Positions 17,692-28,137 of a stretch of 64,000 nt of DNA are shown here, piece after piece. The notes under the pieces are model-generated. The model ran no database searches and was not told the DNA's origin. It saw only the letters and a program-made list of their open reading frames with translations. The position numbers were made by a program, and so were the translations under genes. Source of the DNA: Pseudomonas syringae CC1557. GTDB lineage: Bacteria > Pseudomonadota > Gammaproteobacteria > Pseudomonadales > Pseudomonadaceae. Each line of letters begins with the position of its first letter. Positions within the stretch are counted from its first letter, which is position 1. Where the stretch lies: the NCBI RefSeq assembly GCF_000452705.1, contig NZ_CP007014.1:1488001-1552000 (forward strand), written 5' to 3'.

Positions 17692-18390
17692 TTATGCCTC
17701 CCGCAGAGTCTGGATCATGTAGTTGACGCCAACGTCGGAAGCCAGTTTGTAATGCTTGGTCAGCGGATTGTAGGTCAGGCCGATGATGTCTTTGACTTCA
17801 AGGCCCGCATCGCGGCTCCAGGCGCCCAGTTCCGACGGACGAATGAATTTCTTGAAGTCATGGGTGCCGCGGGGCAGCAGACCGAGAATGTATTCCGCGC
17901 CGACCACCGCGAACAGATAAGCCTTGGGGTTGCGGTTGATGGTCGAGAAGAACACCTGGCCGCCAGGCTTCACCATGCGGTAGCAAGCGCGGATCACCGA
18001 GGAGGGGTCGGGCACGTGCTCAAGCATTTCAAGGCACGTCACCACATCGAACTGCTCGGGCATTTCTTCGGCCATGTCTTCGGCGGTGATCTGCCGGTAC
18101 TCGACGCTGACGCCTGACTCCAGCTGGTGCAGTCGGGCGACTGCCAGCGGTGCCTCGCCCATGTCTATGCCGGTCACGGTCGCGCCACGCAGCGCCATTG
18201 CTTCGCTGAGAATGCCGCCGCCGCAGCCGACGTCCAGAACCTTTTTGCCGGCCAGATTGACGCGCTCGTCGATCCAGTTGACGCGCAGCGGGTTGATGTC
18301 ATGCAGCGGCTTGAATTCGCTCTCGCGGTCCCACCAGCGATGGGCCAGGGCCTCGAATTTGGCGATTTCTGCGCGGTCGACGTTGCTCAT
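17692..18390 (-). CDS. ubiG: Ubiquinone biosynthesis O-methyltransferase
   Basis: UbiG performs both O-methylations in ubiquinone synthesis, using S-adenosylmethionine. The 232-residue protein has the SAM-binding motif [16 protein letters not shown] near residue 55, the acidic TGIDMGE loop, and the post-motif [13 protein letters not shown]. The N-terminal [21 protein letters not shown] is typical of the family. The start at 18390 follows AGAGGG; seven extra codons upstream are unlikely to be used. It sits between mtaD and mupP. The product of SAM use, S-adenosylhomocysteine, is a known substrate class for MtaD-type enzymes next door. Confidence 0.95.
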   Translation of the reverse strand: MSNVDRAEIAKFEALAHRWWDRESEFKPLHDINPLRVNWIDERVNLAGKKVLDVGCGGGILSEAMALRGATVTGIDMGEAPLAVARLHQLESGVSVEYRQITAEDMAEEMPEQFDVVTCLEMLEHVPDPSSVIRACYRMVKPGGQVFFSTINRNPKAYLFAVVGAEYILGLLPRGTHDFKKFIRPSELGAWSRDAGLEVKDIIGLTYNPLTKHYKLASDVGVNYMIQTLREA

Positions 18391-18474
18391 GGGTGTCCCT
18401 CTTGAACTCAAAATTCGTTTTCATCAGTCAGGCTATAGATAAGCCTGACCGTCATGTGTTCGATCCGGCTGCGG

Positions 18475-19806
18475 TTATTCGGACTTGCCGGCAATGCGCC
18501 TGCCCCAGGCAATCGCAGTCTCGCACAGGGCCTGTTCGTCCATTCGGGTCAGGCGGCTGTCGTCGAGCAGTTGCTTTCCAGCAACCCAGACGTGGCTCAC
18601 GCAATCGCGGCCGGTGGCATATATAAGCTGGGATACCGGATCATAGATCGGTTGCTGGGCCAGCCTCGACAAATCGAAAGCGACCATGTCGGCAGCCTTG
18701 CCGAGTTCCAGTGAGCCGGTTTCGTCCTGCAGGCCCAGTGCACGCGCGCCATTCAGGGTGGCCATGCGCAAGGCCCGGTGGGCATCCAGCGCCGTGGCCG
18801 AACCGGCGACGGCCTTGGCGAGCAGCGCCGCGGTGCGGGTTTCGCCGAGCAGGTCGAGATCGTTGTTGCTGGCTGCGCCGTCGGTGCCCACTGCAACGTT
18901 CACACCAGCCTGCCATAGTCGCTCCACCGGACAGAAACCACTGGCCAGCTTGAGGTTGGACTCGGGGCAATGGATCACGCTGGAGTTGCTTTCCACCAAC
19001 AGTTCCAGGTCATCATCGTTGATCTGCGTCATGTGTACGGCCTGGAAGCGCGGGCCGAGCATGCCCAGGCGGTGCAGGCGGGCGAGAGGGCGCTCCTGAC
19101 GCTGCTCGACCGCCTGTTCTACTTCGAACGCGGTCTCGTGAACGTGCATCTGGATCATGGCGTCGAGTTCGTCGGCAATGACCCGGACCTTTTCCAGGTT
19201 TTCGTCACCGACGGTATAAGGCGCATGCGGGCCAAAGGCGATCTTGATACGTGGGTGATGGGCGAGGTCGTTGAACAGCTCTATGCCATTGTGCAGGGCT
19301 TCTTCGGTGGTGCGGGCCCCCGGAATCGGGAAGTCCAGCACCGGAACAGTGATTTGCGCGCGCATGCCGCTGGCGTGAACCCGCTCGGCAGCCACTTTTG
19401 GGTAGAAATACATGTCCGAGAAACAGGTGATGCCGCCCTTGAGCTGTTCGGCGATGGCCAGATCGGTACCGTCCCGTACGAAGTCTTCATCGACCCATTT
19501 GCTCTCGGCGGGCCAGATATGGTCCTGCAGCCAGGTCATCAGTGGAAGGTCGTCGGCCAGGCCGCGAAACAGGGTCATCGCCGCATGACCGTGGGCGTTG
19601 ATCAGGCCGGGGCTGAGCAGCATGCCGGGCAGCTCCCGGATCTCTGCGGCGCTCTGCCGCAAGGCCTCGGCCCGCGGACCTATATAGGCGATACAGCCGT
19701 CGCGAATGCCGATGCCATGGTCCTTGAGTACCACGCCTGCGGGCTCGACCGGCACCAGCCAGGAGGGCAGGAGCAAAAGGTCGAGCGGTGGCGTGGCGTT
19801 AGGCAT
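18475..19806 (-). CDS. mtaD: Methylthioadenosine/S-adenosylhomocysteine deaminase
   Basis: This amidohydrolase (TRZ/ATZ family, 443 residues) has the metal-binding His-x-His in NAHGHAAM near residue 70. Further features are His in MHVHETAFE, the HCPESN loop, and the metal Asp in [10 protein letters not shown]. In P. aeruginosa the homologue deaminates 5'-methylthioadenosine to methylthioinosine, a route that replaces the usual MTA phosphorylase. The divergent neighbour mtnA acts two steps further in the same salvage, which supports this function over a triazine hydrolase. The two starts are about 120 bases apart and share one promoter region. Confidence 0.88.
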   Translation of the reverse strand: MPNATPPLDLLLLPSWLVPVEPAGVVLKDHGIGIRDGCIAYIGPRAEALRQSAAEIRELPGMLLSPGLINAHGHAAMTLFRGLADDLPLMTWLQDHIWPAESKWVDEDFVRDGTDLAIAEQLKGGITCFSDMYFYPKVAAERVHASGMRAQITVPVLDFPIPGARTTEEALHNGIELFNDLAHHPRIKIAFGPHAPYTVGDENLEKVRVIADELDAMIQMHVHETAFEVEQAVEQRQERPLARLHRLGMLGPRFQAVHMTQINDDDLELLVESNSSVIHCPESNLKLASGFCPVERLWQAGVNVAVGTDGAASNNDLDLLGETRTAALLAKAVAGSATALDAHRALRMATLNGARALGLQDETGSLELGKAADMVAFDLSRLAQQPIYDPVSQLIYATGRDCVSHVWVAGKQLLDDSRLTRMDEQALCETAIAWGRRIAGKSE

Positions 19807-19926
19807 GAGAAGGTTTCCAGAGCTTATTACGTTGATGACGAAGTATACCCGAGCGTCTTCGCGGACGGCTCGCTATAATCAGCGGCTTTTGATGCTGGGT
19901 TTCGGATGTTCAAGATGGAGTTGGCG

Positions 19927-21003
19927 ATGCGCGATCGACTGTTGGCTGCGGAGAAAGTAAAGGCCATCGATTGGCGAGACAACACTCTCTACCTGCTGGA
20001 TCAGCGGGTACTGCCGTTCGAGGAAATCTGGCACCCCTACACCACTGCGCAAGGGGTTGCCGAGGCCATTCACACGATGGTAGTGCGCGGCGCGCCAGCC
20101 ATCGGCATCAGTGCTGCCTATGGCGCGGTGCTCAGTGCCCGTGCGCGGATTGCCGAAGGCGGAGACTGGTACGCAGCACTGGAAGAGGATTTCCTGATGC
20201 TGACCGATTCGCGTCCGACCGCAGTCAATCTGGTCTGGGCGTTGAACCGCATGCGCGACCGCCTGTTGCGGGTAAAGGACGGAGACGACCCGCTGGTTGC
20301 TCTGGAAGCCGAAGCGATAGCGATCCATCTGAGTGACCGCGAAGCCAATCTGACCATGGCGCAGCTGGGCGCTGACCTGATCCGCAGGCATCAGGGCAAT
20401 CTGCAGACCGTTCTGACCCACTGCAATACCGGTGCGCTCGCCACCGGCGGTTTCGGCACGGCGCTGGGCGTGATTCGCGCGGCGCACCTGGAAGGCATGA
20501 TCGAGCGCGTCTATGCCGATGAAACCCGGCCGTGGTTGCAGGGTTCGCGACTGACCGCCTGGGAACTGGCCAACGAAGGCATCCCGGTCACCCTCAACGC
20601 AGATTCCGCCGCCGCGCACCTGATGCGTACCAAAGGCATCACCTGGGTGATCGTAGGCGCGGACCGCATCACCGCCAATGGCGACGTGGCAAACAAGATC
20701 GGCACCTACCAACTGGCGGTCGCTGCGATGCACCATGGCGTGCGCTTCATGGTGGTGGCACCCAGCTCGACCATTGATATGGACATGGCCAGTGGCGATG
20801 ACATCGTTATCGAGGAGCGCGACGGTCGTGAGCTGCTTGAAGTCGGTGGGCGGCGGGTCGGAGCGAATGTCGAGGCCTTCAATCCGGTGTTCGACGTGAC
20901 GCCGGCAGACCTGATCGATGCCATCGTGACCGAGAAGGGCATTGTCGAGCGTCCCGACACCGCGCGAATGGCCCAGTTGATGAGTCGCAAACACCTGCAC
21001 TGA
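19927..21003 (+). CDS. mtnA: 5-methylthioribose-1-phosphate isomerase
   Basis: MtnA converts methylthioribose-1-phosphate to methylthioribulose-1-phosphate in methionine salvage. The 358-residue protein shows family features: [15 protein letters not shown] near residue 50, [20 protein letters not shown] with the catalytic Cys near residue 160, and [19 protein letters not shown] with the catalytic Asp near 240. The ATG at 19927 is preferred because GGAG lies six bases before it; the frame extends seven codons up. It is divergent from mtaD and upstream of gyrA, from which it is separated by 302 bases. Confidence 0.95.
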   Translation: MRDRLLAAEKVKAIDWRDNTLYLLDQRVLPFEEIWHPYTTAQGVAEAIHTMVVRGAPAIGISAAYGAVLSARARIAEGGDWYAALEEDFLMLTDSRPTAVNLVWALNRMRDRLLRVKDGDDPLVALEAEAIAIHLSDREANLTMAQLGADLIRRHQGNLQTVLTHCNTGALATGGFGTALGVIRAAHLEGMIERVYADETRPWLQGSRLTAWELANEGIPVTLNADSAAAHLMRTKGITWVIVGADRITANGDVANKIGTYQLAVAAMHHGVRFMVVAPSSTIDMDMASGDDIVIEERDGRELLEVGGRRVGANVEAFNPVFDVTPADLIDAIVTEKGIVERPDTARMAQLMSRKHLH

Positions 21004-21305
21004 TCTGCATGGCTCACGCGTGGCCGCTTGACTGAAGCGGCTGCGCGGGCCTGTAAGCGTCTCTCAGGCGACTTGTGCGTAGGTGGCTCGTTTTCAGCGC
21101 CTGCAAAGGATGTGAGCACCTCCGCGATTGTGGTAACATCCGGCGGTTTCCGGGGGCGCTGACAATGGTCGCCCCTACTGCGTAGATGCATGGCATAACT
21201 CGTTGATTTGTCGTAAGTCGCTGCCTGCAAATGCTGGCAGCGGCGAGCTTCGTAAATCCCGAATGGGTTTATGAGGTTTCACCAGAAAAAGGAATCAGGC
21301 TTCTC

Positions 21306-24092
21306 ATGGGCGAACTGGCCAAAGAAATCCTCCCGGTCAATATCGAAGACGAGCTGAAGCAGTCCTACCTCGACTACGCAATGAGCGTGATCGTCGGTCG
21401 AGCACTGCCCGATGCGCGCGACGGCTTGAAGCCCGTGCACCGGCGCGTGTTGTTCGCAATGAGCGAGCTGGGTAACGACTGGAACAAGCCGTACAAGAAA
21501 TCCGCCCGTGTGGTTGGTGACGTAATCGGTAAGTATCACCCGCACGGCGACACTGCCGTGTACGACACCATCGTACGTATGGCTCAGCCATTCTCGCTGC
21601 GCTACCTGCTGGTAGACGGCCAGGGCAACTTCGGTTCGGTCGACGGCGACAATGCGGCGGCCATGCGATACACCGAAGTGCGCATGACCAAGCTGGCTCA
21701 CGAGCTGCTGGCCGACCTGCATAAGGAAACCGTCGACTGGGTGCCGAACTACGACGGCACCGAAATGATCCCTGCGGTCATGCCGACCCGTATTCCCAAC
21801 CTGCTGGTCAACGGCTCCAGCGGTATCGCCGTGGGCATGGCGACCAACATTCCGCCGCACAACCTTGGTGAAGTCATCGACGGCTGTCTGGCGCTGATCG
21901 ACAACCCCGAGTTGACGATCGACGAATTGATGCAGTACATCCCCGGCCCGGACTTCCCGACGGCGGCGATCATCAACGGTCGCGCGGGCATCATCGAAGC
22001 CTACCGCACTGGCCGTGGACGCATTTACATGCGTGCCCGCTCCATCGTTGAAGACATCGACAAGGTCGGCGGTCGTCAGCAGATCGTCATCACCGAACTG
22101 CCTTACCAGCTTAACAAGGCGCGTCTGATCGAGAAGATCGCCGAGCTGGTCAAGGAAAAGAAACTCGAAGGCATCACCGAGCTGCGCGACGAGTCCGACA
22201 AGGACGGTATGCGCGTCGTCATCGAGCTGCGTCGTGGCGAAGTGCCTGAGGTTGTCCTCAACAACCTTTATGCCCAGACCCAGTTGCAAAGCGTTTTCGG
22301 TATCAACATCGTTGCCCTGATCGACGGTCGTCCACGCATTCTGAACCTCAAGGATCTGCTGGAAGCGTTCGTCCGTCACCGTCGCGAAGTAGTGACCCGT
22401 CGTACCGTATTCGAGCTGCGCAAGGCGCGTGAGCGTGGCCACATCCTTGAAGGTCAGGCCGTTGCGCTGTCCAACATCGATCCAGTCATCGCGCTGATCA
22501 AGGCTTCGCCGACACCTGCCGAAGCCAAGGAAGCGCTGATCAAGACGCCTTGGGAATCGAGCGCAGTGGTCGAGATGGTCGAGCGTGCCGGTGCCGATTC
22601 GTGCCGCCCCGAGAACCTCGATCCGCAATACGGTCTGCGTGAAGGCAAGTATTTCCTGTCGCCGGAACAGGCGCAGGCCATTCTGGAATTGCGTCTGCAC
22701 CGTCTGACCGGTCTGGAGCATGAAAAGCTGCTCGGCGAATATCAGGAAATCCTGAACCAGATAGGCGAGCTGATCCGCATCCTGAACAGCGCCACGCGCC
22801 TGATGGAAGTGATCCGCGAAGAGCTGGAACTGATCCGCTCCGAATACGGCGATGCGCGCCGCACCGAGATTCTCGATGCACGCCTTGACCTGACCCTGGG
22901 CGACCTGATCACCGAAGAAGAGCGCGTCGTTACCATCTCCCATGGCGGCTATGCCAAGACTCAGCCACTGGCGGTCTATCAGGCGCAGCGTCGCGGCGGC
23001 AAGGGCAAGTCGGCCACCGGCATCAAGGATGAGGATTACATCGCTCACCTGCTGGTCGCCAATAGCCATACCACGCTGCTGATGTTCTCCAGCAAGGGCA
23101 AGGTGTACTGGCTCAAGACTTACGAGATTCCGGAAGCGTCCCGCGCTGCCCGTGGTCGTCCGCTGGTCAATCTGTTGCCGTTGAGCGAAGGTGAATACAT
23201 CACCACCATGCTGCCGGTCGACCTCGAAGCCATGCGCAAGCGTGCCGACGAAGAAGGCGAAGCCCTCGAAGGCGAGCTGGACGACGCAGAAAACAGCAGC
23301 GAGACCGAAGAAGAGCGCAAGGCCCGCATCAAGGCTGCCGACAAGAAGAAGGCTCCGTTCATCTTCATGTCCACGGCCAACGGCACCGTCAAGAAGACCC
23401 CGCTGGTGGCCTTCAGCCGTCAGCGTAGCGTCGGCCTGATCGCCCTTGAGCTGGACGAAGGCGACATCCTGATTTCTGCGGCCATCACCGATGGTGAACA
23501 GGAAATCATGCTGTTCTCCGACGGCGGCAAGGTGACCCGCTTCAAGGAATCCGATGTACGCGCCATGGGCCGTACCGCTCGCGGTGTGCGCGGCATGCGT
23601 CTGCCGGAAGGCCAGAAGCTGATTTCGATGCTGATCCCGGAAGAAGGCAGCCAGATTCTCACCGCCTCCGAGCGTGGTTTCGGCAAGCGCACTGCGATTT
23701 CCGAGTTCCCCGAGTACAAGCGTGGCGGCCAGGGTGTGATCGCCATGGTCAGCAACGAGCGTAACGGTCGTCTGGTCGGTGCGGTGCAGGTGCTCGATGG
23801 CGAGGAAATCATGCTGATTTCCGACCAGGGCACCTTGGTTCGTACGCGTGTCGGCGAGGTCTCCAGTCTGGGGCGTAACACTCAGGGTGTGACCCTTATC
23901 AAGCTGGCCAGCGACGAGAAGCTGGTCGGTCTGGAGCGCGTTCAGGAGCCGTCGGAAGTCGAAGGTGAAGAGCTTGAGGGTGAAGAGCTTGTTGACGGTG
24001 TGATTGCCGACGTTGTCGACGGCGACGCTGATGATGCGGGTGAAGACCTGCAGGCAGACGCAGCAGCGGACGAAGACGAACCGCAGAACTGA
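21306..24092 (+). CDS. gyrA: DNA gyrase subunit A
   Basis: GyrA is the DNA-breaking and rejoining subunit of the A2B2 topoisomerase that adds negative supercoils. The 928-residue product has the N-terminal [20 protein letters not shown], the catalytic Tyr in MRYTEVRM, and the C-terminal beta-pinwheel with the GyrA-box QRRGGKG. An acidic Asp/Glu-rich tail is typical of pseudomonads. The quinolone-resistance region reads His-Gly-Asp-Thr-Ala-Val-Tyr-Asp, so positions 83 and 87 are the wild-type Thr and Asp. The true start is ATG 21306, 25 codons inside the longest frame, since MGELAKE is the conserved N-terminus. It begins a rightward block of housekeeping genes. Confidence 0.98.
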   Translation: MGELAKEILPVNIEDELKQSYLDYAMSVIVGRALPDARDGLKPVHRRVLFAMSELGNDWNKPYKKSARVVGDVIGKYHPHGDTAVYDTIVRMAQPFSLRYLLVDGQGNFGSVDGDNAAAMRYTEVRMTKLAHELLADLHKETVDWVPNYDGTEMIPAVMPTRIPNLLVNGSSGIAVGMATNIPPHNLGEVIDGCLALIDNPELTIDELMQYIPGPDFPTAAIINGRAGIIEAYRTGRGRIYMRARSIVEDIDKVGGRQQIVITELPYQLNKARLIEKIAELVKEKKLEGITELRDESDKDGMRVVIELRRGEVPEVVLNNLYAQTQLQSVFGINIVALIDGRPRILNLKDLLEAFVRHRREVVTRRTVFELRKARERGHILEGQAVALSNIDPVIALIKASPTPAEAKEALIKTPWESSAVVEMVERAGADSCRPENLDPQYGLREGKYFLSPEQAQAILELRLHRLTGLEHEKLLGEYQEILNQIGELIRILNSATRLMEVIREELELIRSEYGDARRTEILDARLDLTLGDLITEEERVVTISHGGYAKTQPLAVYQAQRRGGKGKSATGIKDEDYIAHLLVANSHTTLLMFSSKGKVYWLKTYEIPEASRAARGRPLVNLLPLSEGEYITTMLPVDLEAMRKRADEEGEALEGELDDAENSSETEEERKARIKAADKKKAPFIFMSTANGTVKKTPLVAFSRQRSVGLIALELDEGDILISAAITDGEQEIMLFSDGGKVTRFKESDVRAMGRTARGVRGMRLPEGQKLISMLIPEEGSQILTASERGFGKRTAISEFPEYKRGGQGVIAMVSNERNGRLVGAVQVLDGEEIMLISDQGTLVRTRVGEVSSLGRNTQGVTLIKLASDEKLVGLERVQEPSEVEGEELEGEELVDGVIADVVDGDADDAGEDLQADAAADEDEPQN

Positions 24093-24295
24093 GTTATAAC
24101 GTAAATCAGGTAAGGGCTGGCTCGTCTGTGATTGCAACCGCATTACAGGCAAGTCCAGCCCTTGCGGTATTCGGCCTGCCTGAGCCGGATCAGAATTCCC
24201 GTCACGAGCTGCCGACCGCTTTGGCGGCTGCCTGCTCGTGATGCAGCATCCAGAAACAAGCACGTACAGACCCAACGTATTTGACGAGAGTGGAT

Positions 24296-25381
24296 ATGAG
24301 CAAGCGAGCCTTTAACTTCTGCGCAGGTCCTGCTGCGCTTCCTGAAGCTGTTCTGCTGCGTGCCCAGGCGGAGCTCCTCGACTGGCACGGCAAGGGCCTT
24401 TCGGTCATGGAGATGAGCCACCGCAGCGACGAGTTCGTCTCCATCGCGACCAAGGCCGAGCAGGATTTTCGCGATTTGCTGTCCATTCCCTCTCATTACA
24501 AAGTGCTGTTCCTGCAAGGCGGCGCCAGCCAGCAGTTCGCGCAGATCGCGCTGAACCTGTTGCCCGAGGACGGCAAAGCCGATTACATCGACACCGGTAT
24601 CTGGTCGCAGAAGGCAATCGAGGAAGCCTCGCGCTACGGCGCTGTCAATGTCGCTGCCAGCGCCAAGGCCTACGATTACTTCGCCATTCCCGGCCAGAAC
24701 GAGTGGAAGCTGTCCAGGGACGCGGCCTACGTGCATTACGCGCCGAACGAGACCATCGGTGGTCTTGAGTTCAACTGGATCCCGGAAACCGGAGACGTGC
24801 CGCTGGTTGCCGATATGTCCTCTGACATTCTCTCGCGTCCGGTGGATATCTCGCGCTTCGGGATGATTTACGCCGGTGCGCAGAAGAATATCGGCCCGAG
24901 CGGTATCGTAGTGGTGATCATTCGCGAAGACCTGCTGGGCCGTGCACGTTCACTGTGCCCGACCATGCTCAACTACAAGGTCGCTGCCGACAACGGCTCG
25001 ATGTACAACACGCCGCCGACCCTGGCCTGGTATCTATCGGGGCTGGTCTTCGAGTGGCTGAAAGAGCAGGGCGGTGTCGAGGCGATCGGCAAGCTGAATG
25101 ACATCAAACAGCGCACGCTGTACGACTTCATCGATGCCAGCGGGTTGTACAGCAACCCGATCAACAAGCCTGACCGCTCGTGGATGAATGTCCCGTTCCG
25201 TCTCGCCGACGACCGCCTCGACAAGCCGTTTCTGGCGGGAGCCGATGCCAACGGCTTGCTCAACCTGAAGGGCCACCGTTCGGTCGGTGGCATGCGCGCG
25301 TCCATCTATAATGCGGTCGATCTCAATGCGGTCAACGCACTGGTCACCTACATGAAAGACTTCGAGAAGGAGCACGGCTGA
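24296..25381 (+). CDS. serC: Phosphoserine aminotransferase
   Basis: SerC makes 3-phosphoserine from phosphohydroxypyruvate and glutamate, and also serves pyridoxal-5'-phosphate synthesis. The 361-residue protein starts MSKRAFNFCAGPAALPEAVL, as in the family. It has the PLP-anchoring loop GGASQQFAQI near residue 75, ADMSSDILSRPVD, and the PLP Lys in GAQKNIGPSG near residue 200. ATG 24296 is preferred over an ATG five codons up, because the conserved N-terminus begins there. Its stop overlaps the pheA start by one base, so the two are translationally coupled. Confidence 0.97.
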   Translation: MSKRAFNFCAGPAALPEAVLLRAQAELLDWHGKGLSVMEMSHRSDEFVSIATKAEQDFRDLLSIPSHYKVLFLQGGASQQFAQIALNLLPEDGKADYIDTGIWSQKAIEEASRYGAVNVAASAKAYDYFAIPGQNEWKLSRDAAYVHYAPNETIGGLEFNWIPETGDVPLVADMSSDILSRPVDISRFGMIYAGAQKNIGPSGIVVVIIREDLLGRARSLCPTMLNYKVAADNGSMYNTPPTLAWYLSGLVFEWLKEQGGVEAIGKLNDIKQRTLYDFIDASGLYSNPINKPDRSWMNVPFRLADDRLDKPFLAGADANGLLNLKGHRSVGGMRASIYNAVDLNAVNALVTYMKDFEKEHG

Positions 25382-26475
25382 TGTCCGAGCAAGAACTGAA
25401 GGCGCTTCGCGTCCGTATCGACAGCCTCGATGAGAAAGTTCTGGAATTGATCAGCGAGCGTGCTCGCTGCGCTCAGGAAGTGGCTCGCGTGAAAATGTCC
25501 TCGCTGGCTGAGGGCGAAGTGCCGGTGTTCTATCGCCCGGAGCGCGAAGCTGCTGTGCTTCGGCGGGTCATGGACCGTAACCGTGGTCCATTGAGTAATG
25601 AAGAGATGGCGCGGCTGTTCCGCGAGATCATGTCTTCCTGCCTCGCCCTTGAGCAGCCGCTCAAAGTCGCCTATCTCGGTCCGGAGGGTACCTTTACCCA
25701 AGCTGCTGCCATGAAGCATTTCGGGCATGCGGTCATCAGTCTGCCGATGGCGGCTATCGACGAAGTGTTTCGCGAAGTGGTTGCCGGTGCGGTGAATTTT
25801 GGCGTGGTCCCGGTGGAAAACTCCACCGAAGGTGCGGTCAACCACACGCTCGACAGCTTTCTTGAACACGACATGGTGATTTGCGGCGAAGTCGAGTTGC
25901 GTATTCACCACCACTTGCTGGTGGGCGAAAGCACCAAGACGCAAAGCATCTCGCGTATCTACTCTCATGCTCAGTCGCTGGCCCAGTGCCGCAAGTGGCT
26001 GGACGCGCATTACCCGAATGTCGAGCGTGTCGCCGTGGCCAGCAATGCCGAGGCGGCGAAGCGGGTCAAGGGTGAATGGAACTCCGCGGCCATCGCCGGT
26101 GATATGGCGGCCGGGCTCTACGGCCTGACCCGTCTGGCGGAAAAGATCGAAGACCGTCCGGACAACTCCACGCGATTCCTCATCATCGGCAATCAGGAAG
26201 TTCCGCCTACCGGCGATGACAAGACGTCGATCATTGTCTCGATGAGCAACAAGCCGGGCGCTCTGCATGAATTGCTGGTGCCATTCCACGAAAGTGGCCT
26301 GGACCTGACGCGTATCGAGACCCGTCCGTCGCGTAGCGGTAAATGGACCTATGTATTCTTCATCGACTTCGTTGGGCATCATCAGGACCCGCTGGTCAAG
26401 GCGGTGCTGGAGAAGATCGGCAGTGAAGCGGTTGCCTTGAAGGTGCTTGGGTCCTACCCGAAAGCAGTCCTTTGA
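25381..26475 (+). CDS. pheA: Bifunctional chorismate mutase/prephenate dehydratase (P-protein)
   Basis: PheA turns chorismate into prephenate and then phenylpyruvate. The 364 residues hold an AroQ-type mutase helix bundle at the N-terminus (about 1-90, with LRVRIDSLDEKVLELISERA). A dehydratase domain (about 95-275) starts VAYLGPEGTFTQAAA and includes VVPVENSTEGAVN and the DNSTRFLI motif. A C-terminal ACT domain (about 285-360) contains GALHELL and the Phe-binding ESRP-type motif Glu-Thr-Arg-Pro. Phenylalanine feedback is therefore likely. It is coupled to serC. Downstream, where many pseudomonads carry hisC, there are only 57 bases before tyrA. Confidence 0.97.
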   Translation: MSEQELKALRVRIDSLDEKVLELISERARCAQEVARVKMSSLAEGEVPVFYRPEREAAVLRRVMDRNRGPLSNEEMARLFREIMSSCLALEQPLKVAYLGPEGTFTQAAAMKHFGHAVISLPMAAIDEVFREVVAGAVNFGVVPVENSTEGAVNHTLDSFLEHDMVICGEVELRIHHHLLVGESTKTQSISRIYSHAQSLAQCRKWLDAHYPNVERVAVASNAEAAKRVKGEWNSAAIAGDMAAGLYGLTRLAEKIEDRPDNSTRFLIIGNQEVPPTGDDKTSIIVSMSNKPGALHELLVPFHESGLDLTRIETRPSRSGKWTYVFFIDFVGHHQDPLVKAVLEKIGSEAVALKVLGSYPKAVL

Positions 26476-26486
26476 GGAGGCAGGTC

Positions 26487-26540
26487 ATGAGCGATTTGTT
26501 TTCTGTCCTGCCGGGTTGTCGGGTGCGCGCGCGTGGTTGA
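26487..26540 (+). pseudogene. 17-codon ORF at the expected hisC position
   Basis: A very strong ribosome-binding site (GAGGAGG) precedes ATG 26487, but the frame closes after 17 codons and overlaps the tyrA GTG start by eight bases. In pseudomonads I recall, hisC lies here between pheA and tyrA and starts Met-Ser-x-Asp-Phe-x-Ala-Leu. The peptide Met-Ser-Asp-Leu-Phe-Ser-Val-Leu-Pro-Gly could be its decayed N-terminus after an internal deletion. The alternative is a leader peptide that couples pheA to tyrA translation. The resemblance is too short to prove. Confidence 0.4.
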
Positions 26541-28137
26541 AGTGATTTCAGGTCGACCGGCCAAGCCTGTTATCGGCCGTCTGGTGGTGGTGGGGCTCGG
26601 GTTGATTGGCGGGTCTTTTGCCAAGGGCGTTCGCGAGAGCGGCCTGTGCCGTGAAGTGGTTGGCGTCGATCTTGATGCGCAATCGCGCGCGCTGGCGGTG
26701 AAGCTGGGCGTCGTTGATCGCTGCGAAGCGGATCTCGCGACTGCTTGTTGCGGCGCCGACGTCATTCAGCTCGCGGTTCCGATACTGGCGATGGAAAAAC
26801 TGCTGGCATTGCTCGCGTCCATGCAGCTTGGCAATGCCATTCTGACCGATGTCGGCAGTGCCAAAGGTAACGTGGTCCGGGCTGCGCGTCAGGCGTTCGG
26901 CGATGTACCGCCGCGTTTCGTGCCCGGGCATCCGATTGCCGGTTCCGAGCAGAGCGGAGTGGAGGCGTCCAATGCCGCGTTATTTCGGCGTCATAAAGTG
27001 ATTTTGACACCACTGCCCGAGACCGACCCGCACGCCGTCGCCATTGTTCACCAGCTGTGGGCGGCGCTGGGTGCCGACGTCGAGCATATGCCGGTCGAGC
27101 GCCATGATGAAGTACTGGCTGCCACCAGCCATCTGCCTCATTTGCTGGCCTTCGGTCTGGTCGACTCGCTGGCCAAACGTAACGAAAATCTGGAAATCTT
27201 CAGATACGCCGCTGGCGGTTTTCGTGATTTTACGCGGATTGCAGGCAGCGATCCGACCATGTGGCATGACATCTTCATGGCTAATCGCGAGGCCGTGTTA
27301 CGCACTCTCGACACGTTCCGCAGTGATCTGGATGCCTTGCGTAACGCTGTGGATGCAGGTGATGGTCCACAGTTGCTGGAGGTATTCACCCGTGCCAAGG
27401 CGGCCCGTGAACATTTTGGCCGGATACTCGCCAGCCGCGCCCGTGTCGAAACTCCTGCTATTGAAGATCCGGTTGCGCGCGTTCGTTCCGGTGATGGTGT
27501 CAGCCATGCCATCAAGGGGCCGGTCGATGTGTCTTCGGCAGTGCTTTTCATGGTTGCCGTATCCATTGGCGAAGACTGTGACCTGCTTCTCGAAGATGTG
27601 GGTGTCAGCCCTGCATGTGCCAGCGCCATCGATGTCCTGCGCCTCATGGGTGCGGATATCGTGCTGCAGAATGTCCGCGAACTGGCGGGCGAATCACTGG
27701 CCGATGTGCACGTGCGTTCAGCGCGCCTGAAAGGCGCTGACATCCCCGAAGCGCTCGTACCGATCGCCCTGGACAGCTTTCCCGTGTTGCTTGTTGCCGC
27801 AGCCTTCGCAGAAGGGCGTACCATTCTGCGCGGCGCACAAGCATTGCAGGCCAATGAGGCAGAGTGCGTAAAACTGATGGCCGACGGTCTGCTGGCACTT
27901 GGCATCGACGTCGAGCCGGTACTGGATGGCATCATTATTGAAGGCGGTATGCCGGGCGGTGGCGAGATCGATGCTCGCGGCGACCCGCGTATTGTCATGG
28001 CGTTTCGCGTTGCATCATTACGGGCTTCGGCGCCCATCCGTATTCACGATTGCGCGGATGCCGCCACAGTATTTCCCCATTTTCTGGCGCTGTGCGCTCA
28101 AGTCGGTATGCGTGTAGCGCAAGAGGACAAAAAGTGA
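26533..28137 (+). CDS. tyrA: Prephenate dehydrogenase fused to a half-length, degenerate AroA domain
   Basis: Residues 1-300 are an intact TyrA-type dehydrogenase, with NAD motif [10 protein letters not shown] (21-30), [19 protein letters not shown] and catalytic [11 protein letters not shown] (His200, His203). In related pseudomonads this is fused to a full EPSP synthase of about 430 residues, for about 746 in total. Here the fusion is 534 residues. The AroA-like part (about 312-534) starts at the strand before the GDISSS motif, so the N-terminal half with the KSISHR and NSGTSMRLL motifs is gone. In what remains, the RVKESDR loop reads Gln-Ala-Asn-Glu-Ala-Glu-Cys (439-445) and the GDHR motif has Pro485 for His. 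AroA activity is very unlikely, yet the frame is open and the fold sequence is well kept. The start is GTG 26533. Confidence 0.9.
   Translation: MVEVISGRPAKPVIGRLVVVGLGLIGGSFAKGVRESGLCREVVGVDLDAQSRALAVKLGVVDRCEADLATACCGADVIQLAVPILAMEKLLALLASMQLGNAILTDVGSAKGNVVRAARQAFGDVPPRFVPGHPIAGSEQSGVEASNAALFRRHKVILTPLPETDPHAVAIVHQLWAALGADVEHMPVERHDEVLAATSHLPHLLAFGLVDSLAKRNENLEIFRYAAGGFRDFTRIAGSDPTMWHDIFMANREAVLRTLDTFRSDLDALRNAVDAGDGPQLLEVFTRAKAAREHFGRILASRARVETPAIEDPVARVRSGDGVSHAIKGPVDVSSAVLFMVAVSIGEDCDLLLEDVGVSPACASAIDVLRLMGADIVLQNVRELAGESLADVHVRSARLKGADIPEALVPIALDSFPVLLVAAAFAEGRTILRGAQALQANEAECVKLMADGLLALGIDVEPVLDGIIIEGGMPGGGEIDARGDPRIVMAFRVASLRASAPIRIHDCADAATVFPHFLALCAQVGMRVAQEDKK

Noticed and set aside
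19879..21000. A 373-codon leftward frame antisense to mtnA
   Set aside because: Its sequence is the reverse of the mtnA codons and holds no family features.
21279..24275. A 998-codon open frame antisense to gyrA
   Set aside because: It lies exactly opposite a highly biased essential gene, and its product is Asp/Gln/Leu-rich without known domains. Strong codon bias in GC-rich genes creates such open antisense frames.
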